From: Daphnia pulex
Taxonomy: Eukaryota > Arthropoda > Branchiopoda > Diplostraca > Daphniidae
Length of the DNA: 64,000 bases
Assembly (NCBI RefSeq): GCF_021134715.1
Contig: NC_060021.1
Location: 1,178,001-1,242,000, forward strand
Reading direction: 5' to 3'
Shown here: positions 1 through 11,192 of the stretch, in pieces
Position numbering within the stretch: the first letter of the stretch is position 1
Layout: each line of letters opens with the position of its first letter
The notes under the pieces: generated by a model
Seen by the model: the letters and a program-made list of their open reading frames with translations, nothing else
Told to the model about the DNA's origin: nothing
Database searches by the model: none
Made by a program: the position numbers and the translations under genes

Positions 1-1097
1 TGTTGCTATGTAATTGGCTCAACAAATTTAATACCGTTTCTATTGGGAAAAGTAATAGCATGGGCTATGTGGGGGACATGCTGTATCAGAGAAATAGAAA
101 TAGTTTGCATTGCAATTTTTCAAGCGTGAATGATGATATCATGATTTCCACAGAATATCCAATGTGACCCTTTCCAGAAGTGGCAACTCAAATAACAGAG
201 CAGATCACCTTTCTAAATATAATCTTGGTTTCTTTTTCAGATCACGTCGTAAAAACAACAGAATTATTGGCATTTTACTTCTTCTAAACATATTATTATA
301 TTGCTGCGCTTTACAAAAATTAAAAGTCACGTCAAAAAAATTTGCTGTTATACGCGTTCTGTTTATGCTTCTCGAATTTCTGGCAGAAATCATTATGCGT
401 GATATTTTTGAAAAATAATTTTTTGGTCGAATAATCAACCTAGTCATAGTTGACTTGACAGCAGGCATTTAACAGCTTTTTAACTAATTATTCATTTTTC
501 TCAATTTAATGAAAAAATATTTTCGTTATTGTCAATATATACGAGTGGAATGAATTGATTGCGAAAAAAATTTAAATTGAAGCGCTTCAAAAATGACCAT
601 CCTTTTTTATTCCGTTTATATAAATTCAATCAAGAAAAAAAGAATAGAAAAGACTTTACGTAATTGTACAGGCCATTGAAAAAGTATTTCGACCTTATTC
701 GTGTGGCAGTCAATTTAAAATCAGTTGTAGAAAACCCACCCGAAAAAAAGAATAACAAGACGCTGATCGATACGGCGACGGCGGCGGCGATGACGGCAGC
801 CAGGTGGATCGAAGCTGAGATAAAAGAGCGTAGGCGTCTGAGATAGACTTGAACCCCTGACCCCATGCAGGATGTAAAAAAATCAAATAATGAACAACAA
901 TTATTACCGGATAAAGCAAGTCTATATTTTGCTACATGACAAATGATTACTATATATTCTAGTGTAAGTTAAAATTAAGCGCCGAATTATTGTTGCTAAT
1001 ATATTAGGCCAATGTATGTCTACGATTTTTCATCGTTAGGCCTATTTCCAATTTAAGGGAATTAATCTTATCTTTTCATTGTCTTGTGTTTCACAGA
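1..1097. repeat. Left copy of duplicated GT31 3' flank and promoter block
   Basis: This stretch matches 17140-18226 almost base for base, at an offset of about 17139. By eye only scattered substitutions and small indels separate the two. The left part (about 1-480) is the same block that lies upstream of the GT31 start exons at 5400-5830, 24070-24540, 44230-44700, 52070-52600 and 57500-58000. The right part (about 480-1097) recurs downstream of the GT31 stop codons. It therefore reads as the promoter flank of one array member, whose first exon would lie left of the window, joined to the 3' flank of gene 1. No coding frame is convincing. A TAGGCCTA octamer sits near 1035. Confidence 0.85.
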
Positions 1098-4000
1098 CTA
1101 AGTGAAATGAAAGACAATGGGGGCAGAGAAGTCGAATATTTTTTCTATGGTTCCATCCGATTTAGTCCAGACGCACTGGGTCTTGTTCCGATAAAAATCG
1201 TCGACGGCCGAGTGGGTGGCGAATTGATTGTTGGTTGGCCACCCGACGAAGTCTCGTAAATGACACGACCAGGGAACGGTATTCACATCCCAATAATAGA
1301 TACTTGAGCAAAAAATAAAATAAATAATGTAGTTATATACAAGAAAATTGAATAGTCATTTTAGGGATTGATGTATATAAAATAAAAACCTGGGTTGGCC
1401 TATGGAATATCGCATCTTGACACCGGCTTTTTCCGGGCACAATCCTGTTAGGAAGATACTACTTTTAGGCATAGGTTCGAATGACGGGATCAAAGGAGTG
1501 GTCTGACTGGCAGCCAATAATGGGATAATTGCACTTCCGTGCATGAAATAGGGATTGGGATCGCCAACTGAGAAGTAATTGGGATAGTTCCTCCACGGAT
1601 ACTCTTCGAACGTCGTGTACATCCTGTTGGGGGTAAAGTCCGTCCAGTAGTCGTATATGTGGCCGTAGCCGAATACACTGTTGCTCGATTGATAGTTGGA
1701 GCGGACGAAATGAACAAGATTGTGCACGTTGACGTAGACGCCGTCGTCCACTTTGAAAACGAGGTCGACCTTGGCGCATTTCTGCCGAACCCAGTTGAGC
1801 ACGGCGATGCTTTTCAGCGTCGAATTGCGGTACGAATCTTCCATTTCGATTTGGACGATGTCCCCGTGTCTCTGACTCTCTTCTTCGATTCGCTTTTGAA
1901 TCGAATCGTCTTGAGTCATCTGACCGAGAAAGAAACCGAATCTGGCCATGCCCAGCAGATTTTTTTCCAGGACACTTTTGAGGTGAATCAGCCACGTTTC
2001 TCTGATGTCGTTTCGCTTTTTGAAATGTCCCGGACCCGATATAATCACTATGAAAACACTTGGGTTCGCCAAATTATTATTTGTTATTTCTGCTGCTGGA
2101 CACGACGGAATGTTGATGGGATAGCGAAAGGAAAGAACGTCGTTGATGACTGGTCCAAATTCAGGTATCAAAGGTTTCGCATTTTTGATTGGCAACATCC
2201 CCAATCGAGCCACTGCGTATCGGGTGTAATTTTCTACTCCAGAATAAGGCGAATCGCGTAAAAAAGAATCCAGCACGTAGTTATTAAACATTTTGCGTTT
2301 TTCTTCGCACAATTCTAAGTTGGCAATTAGAGCGGTTTTGTCTCGAAGACTGCTCCCTTTTTCTTGTTCCAACATCAGGCTTTGGCTGTCCTTGAGAACT
2401 GTACAATTTTTCAATTCAGTGGTAAAGTTGCTTAGCAATTTTAAAACTTTGTTGTCGAGGTACACAATTCTTTCCTCCAAGTTTTTCTTTTGCTGTTCAA
2501 GTAATTCTTTTTTTATTGATATTTCAAGAACTTTCTGGTCAAGTTCTAAAGTTTGTTGTTCCAAGTTTTTCTTTTGCTGTTCATGTTCATGCTCTTTTGT
2601 TCCATGTTCCGAAATTGCATAAAGCAGCTCTTGATTTTTTGCTTTTTCTCTACGAAGAGCATTTTCCATATCAGCAAGAGTGTTAGTTACATTAGTTACA
2701 TTCTGTACCAAAACTTCATGATTTTCTTTGCAATCGGAAAAGTTACTCAGTAATGTATCGACTTTGTTGTCGAGGTACACAATTCTTTCCTCCAAGTTTT
2801 TATTTTGCTGTTCAGTTAATTCTTTTTTTATTGATATTTCATTTACTTTCTTGTCGAGGTCTAAAGTTTTTTGTTCCAAGTTTTTCTTTTGCTGTTCAAG
2901 TAATTCTTTTTTTAATGATATTTCAAGAACTTTCTTGTCGAGGTCTAAAGTTTTTTGTTCCAAGTTTTTCTTTTGCTTTTCATGTTCATGCTCTTTTGTT
3001 CCATGTTCCGAAATTGCATAAAGCAGCTCTTGATTTTTTGCTTTTTCTCTACGAAGAGAATTTTCCATATCAGCAAGAGTGTTAGTTACATTAGTTACAT
3101 TCTGTACCAAAACTTCATGATTTTCTTTGCAATCGGAAAAGTTACTCAGTAATGTTTCGACTTTGTTGTCGAGGTACACAATTCTTTCCTCCAAGTTTTT
3201 ATTTTGCTGTTCAGTTAATTCTTTTTTTATTGATATTTCATTAACTTTCTTGTCCAGGTCTAAAGTTTTTTGTTCCAAGTTTTTCTTTTGCTGTTCATGT
3301 TCATGCTCTTTTGTTCCATGTTCCGAAATTGCATAAAGCAGCTCTTGATTTTTTGCTTTTTCTCTACGAAGAGCATTTTCCATATCAGCAAGAGTGTTAG
3401 TTACATTAGTTACATTCTGTACCAAAACTTCATGATTTTCTTTGCAATCGGAAAAGTTACTCAGTAATGTTTCGACTTTGTTGTCGAGGTACACAATTCT
3501 TTCCTCCAAGTTTTTATTTTGCTGTTCAGTTAATTCTTTTTTTATTGATATTTCATTAACTTTCTTGTCCAGGTCTAAAGTTTTTTGTTCCAAGTTTTTC
3601 TTTTGCTGTTCATGTTCATGCTCTTTTGTTCCATGTTCCGAAATTGCATAAAGCAGCTCTTGATTTTTTGCTTTTTCTCTACGAAGAGCATTTTCCATAT
3701 CAGCAAGAGTGTTAGTTACATTAGTTACATTCTGTACCAAAACTTCATGATTTTCTTTGCAATCGGAAAAGTTACTCAGTAATGTTTCGAAATTGTTGTC
3801 GATGTCCTCCAAGTTTTTCTTTTGCTGTTCAAGTAATTTTTCTTTTAATGATATTTCAAGAACTTTCTTGTCGAGGTCTAAAGTTTTTTGTTCCAAGTTT
3901 TTCTTTTGCTGTCCAAGTAATTTTTCTTTTAATGATATTTCAAAAACTTTCTTGTCGAGGTCTAAAGTTTTTTGTTCCAAGTTTTTCTTTTGCTGTCCAA

Positions 4001-5269
4001 GTAATTTTTCTTTTAATGATATTTCAAGAACTTTCTTGTCGAGGTCTAAAGTTTTTTGTTCCAAGTTTTTCTTTTGCTGTCCAAGTAATTTTTCTTTTAA
4101 TGATATTTCAAGAACTTTCTTGTCGAGGTCTAAAGTTTTTTGTTCCAAGTTTTTCTTTTGCTGTTGAAGTTCATGCTCTTTTGTTCCATGTTCCGAAATT
4201 GCATTAAGCAGCTCTTGATTTTTTGCTTTTTCTCTACGAAGAGCATTTTCCATTTCAGCAAGAGTGTTTTTGGCCGGGATCTGCTGTTTTAAGGCATCGA
4301 TAGTTCTAACAAGTTGACCGATTCGTTTTTTCTCATTATTACATCCGAACCATGCATCGATAGTTGCAACAATTTGATCGATTGGTTTTTTCTTCTCATG
4401 AAACCCGGGCCAAACAATGCTGCTGGCCGACGGCAGTTGAACGAATATAGCAGTTAGGCATAATAACCAGACGAAAATGAATTTGCTAAGCATCATTTGT
4501 TTTTTATTGATAAATCTTTCTGAAATTATATTTAAAAAACAAAATTATACATTAAAGTGGGATTCTCTTTCGTATCACAGGCGATTGTTTGGCAATTTAA
4601 TGGGTGGTGAAGCATAAATCCACATAAATCAGTGAAGAAAAATGTGGAAATAACGAGCTAAGCATAAACAGTGACGTGTGCTGTTTGTAAAACTTCGGCT
4701 ATATCAATAACATTTTGTTTGGTTTTGAAAGGTTAAAACCTTCTATTTCGTTATAGTAGGCCTATTATGCGATTTTAGTGAGTTTTAACCTTTGATTAAA
4801 TATTAATCCGTTTTTGCGGTTACTAATATTTTCACAAGTTATGAAAACTACAATTATCAAAGGTTTTAACTTGTGATAAACGAAGATTTATTGCACATCA
4901 TGCATCACTGGAAAATAATAGAAGTATTAAGTAAGATGCCATTCGAATTTAGTATCGAGTCATATTCGGACTAACTACTAGTCCACTACTCCAACCGATT
5001 TTATATAAATTACGAAAATGTCAAATATAAATAAACTATGGACTCATATAAAAGGCAACCATATTTCACTCATTTCTTATTTGATAAGAAATGAAGAATA
5101 GATAAAAATAAATAAATTTTGAAAACCAAAATGTTAAATTACAAAATTCCTCTAAATGGAAAACTATAAAATTGAACCCCTTTTTAACAGTGTTTTGTAA
5201 AACAAAAAAAAAAAACACAAACAATATTTTATTAGCAATGAGATTCTTACCTTTCAAGACCGAAGCCAT
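1098..5269 (-). CDS. GT31 galactosyltransferase-like, long coiled-coil stalk (gene 1)
   Basis: Proposed structure: exons 5269-5251, 4519-1390 and 1302-1098, about 1117 residues. The 19-nt first exon splices in frame to add MASVLKERFINKKQ before MMLSKF, giving a short basic cytosolic tail and then a hydrophobic signal anchor, as in type II Golgi enzymes. A heptad coiled-coil stalk follows (about residues 70-780), with four 28-residue repeats and four sequon-rich super-repeats (NFS, NVT, NVT). The C-terminal third is a GT31 domain recognised from RNDIRETWL and GRMARFGFFLG-type segments. The last exon carries HSAVDDFYRNKTQCV. The metal motif reads VDDGVYVNV instead of DDD, and the ED of FEDVFLTG is replaced by SFEPMPKSS, so catalysis is doubtful. 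Family assignment is firm; acceptor substrate is unknown. It is transcribed leftward like all array members. Confidence 0.85.
2420..4250 (-). repeat. Coding minisatellite of gene 1 stalk (84-bp units in 315/399-bp super-repeats)
   Basis: Between about 3800 and 4170 an 84-bp unit repeats four times with little change. From 2687 leftmost landmarks recur at 3086, 3401 and 3716, spacings of 399, 315 and 315 bp. The 84-bp difference equals one unit. Each unit encodes 28 residues, exactly four heptads, so gain or loss keeps both reading frame and coiled-coil register. Confidence 0.95.
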
Positions 5270-5870
5270 CAGAATACTGTTAACTAATAATAATGTGAGT
5301 TGTAGCCCAATTCGATTCGATTCATGTACAGATTGCGTTATTGCACAGGTGTGGGGGTGGAGTCAAAAGATCAGGTGGTAAAGTTCTTTATCGACGTGTT
5401 GCTCTGTAATTGACTCAACAAATGTAATACCATTTCTATTGGGAAAAGTAATTGGATATGTGGATCATAGTACTGCGTTGCAAATTTGCAAGCGTGCGAT
5501 GATATCATGGTTTCCACAGAATATCCATGCGATCCTTAATTCCAGAAGTGGCAATTCCTCAAATATAACAGCAGATCACCTTCCTAAATATAATCTTGGT
5601 TTCTTTTTCAGATCACGTCGTAATAACAACAGCATTTGGCATTTTACCTCTTCTGAATTGCGCATGAACAAAAATAAAAAAATTAACGTCACGTCTGTAA
5701 AATTTTCTGTGAGCGTTCTATTTACGTCCGAGTTTACGTCTCGAATTTCTGGCGAAGAAATTTTTATGCGTGATATTTTTGAAAAATAATTTATAAGTCG
5801 AATAAGCAACCAAGTCATAGTCAACAGATATTTAATAGCTTTTAAAATAATAATATAAATCACCCCCCCC
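5270..5870 (-). promoter_or_regulatory. Conserved 5' flank of gene 1 (putative promoter region)
   Basis: The sequence right of the start exon is shared with the flanks right of 17010, 23967, 44130, 47269 and 57398. Shared landmarks include the block around GTGGAGTCAAAAGATCAG and a segment ending in GATATTTTTGAAAAATAATT. Conservation upstream of every paralogous start exon makes it the best promoter candidate, but I see no certain TATA box or initiator. A short poly-C run lies at about 5861-5872. Confidence 0.45.
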
Positions 5871-6999
5871 CACCCGAAAATAAAATAAGATGCTGATCGT
5901 GGCTGATTGATATTTTGGCGGCGGTGGCGACGGCAGCCAAGTGCATGGATTGCAGCTGATGAAAGAGCTATTACGACAACAAATTAAGAGTAGGGTGTGA
6001 TGAGGTATACACGGAAGTGGGGTGGGGTAAGGAGTCTATGGCGTCGAAAGCGGTCGAAAGAAAAAAAGATAACCTCGGCGAACTTGATGGAGTCTGTGCC
6101 CTTCCGTTTTCAGATCGGCGGCGGCGGTGGAAACGGCCGGCGTCTCGGCACAAGAAGAGAGGGGAAGCGAGAGAAGAATGAAATGCCACCGAAATGCGTT
6201 ACGTTCCCCCCCCCCCCCCCTATGTATTGCTATACTCCTCGTCTTTTATTCTTTCTTTCTTTATAGGATTTTGCATCGGCGTCTGCCTTTGGGTTATGCA
6301 TAGCAGCAGCTGCGTGGCAGCAGCCAGATGATTTATATTGCCTTTGTTCAACCCAAAAGAAAAAGTCTGAAAATGTTGGCCCTACACACGCGCTCTGTGA
6401 TTTGCGCGCAATAAATAACGTGCGCGTCTTCAATAAATATACTCGCAGTTTTCTAAAAATCTTAAAGTTTTAAAAATCATTCTTTTTTTTATTTCCTATC
6501 ATAAGCTCACAGGCTTGCTCAGCTTATTTTTTAAATTTTGTAGCGCAGCGTTGAATTACGATAGGGCATCAGTTTGCAGCCGGTACCAGAGTCATTGAAC
6601 CGCCTTTGAAGTTTGAACCGTTTTTGTGATACGTTTCCCCAGATAAGGTAGCCTATATCGCGAAGGTGTGTTCAGTTTTTTACCTATGTTAAGAAAACGT
6701 CCAACTAAATGCAATTATCGCAATTTCTCTCCTCACTCCGTTAGCTACAAGAATTATATACTACAAAGTAATAATCCCTTTGCGGTCCCGATTATTTATT
6801 GTGGGGTTTGGCTTATAATCATACAATGCAGTAGCAAGTAGGCTAGTGTGAAATTTTTAAAAAAGGAATCGCGTAACATTTAAATCATTTAAATAGTTAA
6901 GGTGGAGGTGAATGAATGGAAAATTTTTTGAAAATGTAAGGAACAGAAAAGCTGACTGTGGTTAACTCATACACCTTGTAGGCCGGTGAGAAAAAGATT
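5871..6999. other. Intergenic, partly conserved non-coding block
   Basis: No gene is supported. It holds a poly-C tract near 6207-6221. A block around 6380-6560 containing AATAAATAACGTGCGCG and GGCTTGCTCAG-like words recurs near 14390-14580, 25065-25230 and 38210-38400, with its end also at 58745-58800. Short open frames here lack homology or codon structure I could recognise. Confidence 0.5.
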
Positions 7000-7071
7000 T
7001 GTAGATGCGGGGGATTGAACGCTAGGCTTTTCGCATGTAAAGCGAACACTCTACCACTGAGTTACATCCCA
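7000..7071 (-). pseudogene. Degenerate tRNA copy (ex tRNA-Ala), anticodon now UAC
   Basis: This aligns along its whole 72 nt with the intact tRNA-Ala at 25661-25732 in the other duplication copy. The D-arm and the anticodon stem TTCGC/GCGAA are kept. The anticodon loop has changed from TTTGCAT to TTTACAT, turning UGC (Ala) into UAC (a Val anticodon). The T stem is broken (TAGCG opposite CCCCG) and the acceptor stem carries changes at both ends. I read it as a decaying pseudogene, not a recoded functional tRNA, because two stems are damaged. Confidence 0.8.
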
Positions 7072-7512
7072 GATATATGTTATGCTTTCTGTCCAGTGTA
7101 AATACTTTACAAAATTTGTTCCAGTACAAATATCAAATTTTTTTTCTTACTAATTTAAAAATTCTAATTTCTATCGATTTGTACAATGTAAACTTTGTGA
7201 CTAGTTAATCGAAATAAGTTTGGAGTCCGTTGATTTCAGCGTAAATTCAGCTCTCATCTGACAGCTGCCTTTTATTTTCATCCGTTTTTAAAATCACGCT
7301 TAATGCTTAATACATAAATGTCATACGCGGTGCATTTATCTATGGTACATTTTTCCTCTTAAGCAAAGTTAGGAGCATTTGTATAATCTTAACTCAAGCT
7401 GTCTTATGGGGTTCAGGTCCTAAACGAGCCAGCGGCACAAGCGGGCAAAAGTTACCGTATACCTTATGTGACGTCAGGTTTATCTGATGTGGGGGAGTTC
7501 CCAACAAACTTG

Positions 7513-8084
7513 TGTAATAACTTGCGCTGCGTGATGGCGTAAATTACTAACATAAGAATTAAAATATAAAAGAAGATACTACTAAGACTTGTATTTACCG
7601 CATTATTACACTGATAAGAGAATGCTGGACAATCGATGATACGTCTGGTCAATACAGTTGAGGGAAGTGGAATTAAGGTGAAAGGAAGAGTCTGGTCAGT
7701 GAGAGAATTTCGGATAGGGTAGAATCGAGTAGTGCAGAGGAAGAACAGTTTAGACGGGACTGGCGGAACTGGCGTAATTGAACTGCCGGACTGAACTCAA
7801 CTGACTCCGAACGTCACTGAACTTCTTTTTACTTGCTAGTTCTATTTATTACATTTTGAAATATTGAAGAATGGGGCGCATTTTTAGTAGCGTCAGCTTT
7901 TGGCCTTGGCTTTTTCATGAACAAAGGGGGATTTTTAGAAAGGCATAAGGTTTAAATTGTTCTGGAAGTTATGGGTCTAGTTTGTGTCGGTTACGCTTGG
8001 CCTTGACTCTTTTCAATAGCGAGGGTGACTTTAGAAAGTCAAGTGTCCCTTTTTACATGCTATGAGCCTGGCGGAATCCTTACA
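7513..8084. mobile_element. Solo LTR inserted in duplication copy A
   Basis: Copy B reads straight through the insertion point (around 26895-26903), while copy A holds 572 extra bases here. The insert begins TGTAATAAC, ends CCTTACA (TGTAA...TTACA ends) and is flanked by a CTTG direct repeat at 7509-7512 and 8085-8088. Those features, with no internal coding region, fit a solo long terminal repeat. The 4-bp target duplication suits a Ty3/gypsy-type element, but no family is assigned. Confidence 0.8.
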
Positions 8085-8242
8085 CTTGTGACGTCATCAT
8101 TTGTGGACAATTCAGGTCAGTGGACGTTTAAAGTCAATATTGGGCAGTAGTTGATGGAGGATGTATAGGATGATAAGGACTTAATGTGTAACAATATATC
8201 GTATGGCTACTATTAAGTATTTTTTTTTTTAAATTACATACT

Positions 8243-8870
8243 TTAAAAATAATGAATGGCTAAAACAAGTGCAATTACTAATTTGAAACAAATTGAATTC
8301 ACCATGGCTGAATTCGGAGTGATGACGCCCGTTTCTGTAGATATCCAATCAAGGTAGTTCCGAATACGAGTGAACCCAGAAGGATGGCCATTTTCGCAAC
8401 CCGTTGAAGAATAGAATGAGGCAACTCCAGTCTGTACGAAATTTCCGTCCGTTGTCATGTAACTCATAGGCCCTCCGTTGTCACTCTGTGGTAAATTTGT
8501 CGTTTATAAGGTTAAAATGATAGAACACGAACTCTATTCGAACTAAGATTTACATACCGGACAGATCCCTTTACCGCCAGTGCCACTGCTGCATATGGTA
8601 TTAGCAGTAATTATACTACCTCCATAAACTGCGGAGCATTCCGCGTTGCTGATTACGGTGGAAGTTGTCTCCCTTAAAGTCGGACTTAAAGGCCCATTGA
8701 TGTCGTCTAAATTATTTTTAAAAATTCATCGATCTTTAATTATGATATTTCAAATAAATTTAAATTTTATTATAGCTTACAGCCAGATGTTTTTCCCCAT
8801 CCGGTAAGGAAAACTGTATCACCTTCGTGGCTGGGATCGTCAAAGGAAGGTAAGCAAATTGACTTTATCC
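8243..8870 (-). pseudogene. 5'-truncated chymotrypsin-like serine protease homologue, catalytic Ser lost (copy A)
   Basis: Three exons can be read: 8870-8781 (SICLPSFDDP, TGWGKTSG), 8706-8558 (LSPTLRETTSTVISNAEC) and 8485-8243. They encode the C-terminal half of an S1-family chymotrypsin fold. The catalytic motif normally GDSGGP reads SDNGGP, so the nucleophile serine is asparagine and the oxyanion glycine is serine. Exons for the catalytic His and Asp are not found to the right, so the gene is 5' truncated near 8880. The C terminus ends in a hydrophobic segment. A near-identical copy is at 27600-28069. It is either a pseudogene fragment or part of a non-catalytic serine-protease homologue. 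Confidence 0.75.
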
Positions 8871-8889
8871 CTGAGGTATATTTATATAC

Positions 8890-10210
8890 GAAGGTCCTTA
8901 ACAATATAGGGTGTGGGGTATAGGGGGTAGGGTATTAGTAGCTAGTAGTGAAATTCAGAGGGTTTAATGTCCATTTAGTTATCCTTTATACGTTTCTTCC
9001 CTGAATGACCAATCGTCACCAAATTTTGTACATAATTCTGTCAAAATTTGATACATGGCGTAACGGGGTTTTCATTTGTTTTTATTACTGTTTTAGAAAT
9101 TTAATTTGCGTATTTGTTACCTAGCTGGTTGCCGAATCCTAGTTAGTGAATTCGCTGTTTTTGTGTAACCTTCCAACTTTCAGTGCATGCTAAGCAGTGT
9201 AAACAAAAAGAAAAAAAAGTTTGGATCTTCCCTTGCAAGACATGTTTTCTGCTATGGGAGTGGAGAGTATTTGTTATTTGATTTTGTTTTTATGTTCGAT
9301 TTCGATTTCGGCCTTATTCTTCTTTTTACTTTGTATTTTCCCACTCTTATTTTTTTAACCCTTTTTGTTTTATTATTACCTCTTTTTGTTTACTTTTTTT
9401 TATCTTGATTTTAATAAATTTGGTTGTCCAAGTAAAATTTCTATGCCTCCTTTTTTAACAGTTAGTCATCAACCAAGAAGTTGAGGAACATTTTAAAAAT
9501 GTTAGATTGTACTCATTTTGAAGCTCTGGGTCATCTCTCCCTTCTTCCTCTGTCCTCTCCTCGGTCATCAAGATCTTCTTGCGGTCGTGAAGAGTTACCA
9601 CCGATCTTCCACTTCCATTTACTTCCGAGAGCTTATTAAGAGGAATTTTTCAAAAATTACAAACTTAGTTTTCCTTTCCGGCTTGATCGAGATTCGAACC
9701 CCGAACCATACCAACGGCAGCCCGGGTTGATAACCATTAGACCATCAATATTGTATTTCAGGAAAGGAAAAAAATGCTTATGTTGGTAGATCGCTATCTA
9801 TTAGCCAAGACTCATGTAATGGAACATGTGACCGCATGATATAAATAATTGTATTGTTACTATAGTAATAAGTGTTACTTTAACTTAATCTAAACATGAA
9901 GTGCGACGTGGGGTGGCGGGGCGAAGCCTTCGTCACACCTAAGTCGCACCACTCATAATATTGACAGATTATTAGTCAATTAGTTAATAAGAATCAATAA
10001 ATTTAAGAGAATAAAGGGAAACAGAATTTTCCAAACATAATAGTATGTATTAATCTACCATTTAACCTTGATTTTCTGTCTCTTTAACGTTTAAAAAAAT
10101 TCCCGAAGGACATTACCGAAGGAATCTTGTATAAGCTGTAAACAAAAAGTTATGTTATGTAATATTTTTAACGGAAAATAATTTTTATTATTGATTAAAT
10201 ACCGTTGTAG
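8890..10210. other. Intergenic AT-rich stretch with tRNA-like module
   Basis: No gene is supported. Points of note are a tRNA-like sequence at 9682-9750 (separate entry), a self-complementary patch around 9898-9953 beginning GTGCGACGTGG and ending GTCGCAC, and a terminal-repeat-like word TAGGGGAGACTGG at about 10208. That word resembles the ends of the transposon at 47387-52059. Short open frames are low complexity and T-rich. Confidence 0.45.
9682..9750 (-). repeat. tRNA-like sequence (tRNA pseudogene or SINE head)
   Basis: On the minus strand TGGTCTAATGGTTA resembles an A box and GGTTCGAATCT a B box, spaced as in a tRNA. The ends TTGATGG and CGATCAA can pair in six of seven positions. I could not fold a good anticodon arm, so it is more likely tRNA-derived than a working gene. 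Confidence 0.4.
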
Positions 10211-10239
10211 GGGAGACTGGAGTAAAACGGGACACCTTT

Positions 10240-11163
10240 ATGTCAAACCTAATGAAAGACATTTGTACACTCCTCAACATTAAACAGACACGTACCACTG
10301 CCTATCACCCGGCAACCGACGGGAATGTCGAACGGTTCAACCGAACCATGGGTGATATGCTAGGTCTAGCTAAAGATATCAACAAATTAGACGAGTATTT
10401 ACCATTCGTAATTTACATCTACAACACGTCTGTTCATGCAAGTACGAACGAGACTCCCCATTATTTACTATTTGGTCAAGACCCAATAGAACCAGACGAT
10501 ATCTCGTCAAGCACCGCAAGAAAAAGGTGCATTGACGACCGTTCTGACGAATTTTTTAGCATCTGGCGAAACGCCATAGAGATCGCTCAAGAAACTTTCA
10601 GAAAATCTCAAAACTCACAAAAGAAATTTTATGACGTAGGAAAAAAGAATAAATCATTTGAGATAGGAGACAAAGTGTTACTCCTTGACATGAGACTTCG
10701 TTCCAAATTCTCTCCTAGATGGGACGTACCTTATGTCGTAACTAGAAAAATGGGTTCTCTAAATTATACAGTACGTCGTGAGACAGAAAATTTTGGTCTA
10801 GCTACCAGTGAATTAGTCGTACATGTTAACCGAATGAAACTTCTCCCTCCTAAAATCACACAATCAGAAATAAAAAATTACATAGATACCAACTTACAAG
10901 AATTAAATCGTGAAACTGTTATTCAATCCCCAGATAATTCATTCGCTTCACATCAACCAATCACCACTAATTCAAACACTGAAACCATTCCACAACAAGA
11001 CTCTGTCGCACAAGAAACACAAAACCTAGAAACCACTAGCTCACAAGAGATTAATAGTGATTCAGATAAAGAAAATGAGGATCCAACCCCAAGATCTAAG
11101 AAAACTCGTTATAATCTTAGGAATTCAAGTAAACCCCCAGTCCGATACGGATTAAACGCGTAA
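10240..11163 (+). pseudogene. Integrase C-terminal part of gypsy-like pol (5' truncated)
   Basis: The 307-residue frame starts inside the integrase catalytic core. TAYHPATDGNVERFNRT is the typical segment containing the third catalytic acid of retroviral and gypsy integrases, and the C-terminal domain contains FEIGDKVLLLDMR and PPKI-type ends. The last 80 residues are Ser/Thr/Gln-rich and end in an RYNLR motif also seen in gypsy pol tails. The first two catalytic acids and the zinc-binding region are missing, so it cannot integrate. Its frame is otherwise open. Confidence 0.85.
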
Positions 11164-11192
11164 AAAAACAAAAGGTTTTTCTTTATTTCAGG

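Noticed and set aside
630-866. Minus-strand open frame in the duplicated flank
   Set aside because: Conserved only because the flank is duplicated; in the flanks of genes 3-5 the frame is not kept.
2293-4207. Series of plus-strand open frames with Cys/Ser/Phe-rich repeats
   Set aside because: They are antisense shadows of the gene 1 stalk repeats; the minus frame is continuous and has anchor, heptads and a domain.
9187-9408. Plus-strand hydrophobic open frame
   Set aside because: T-rich low-complexity sequence; no homology features or splice context.
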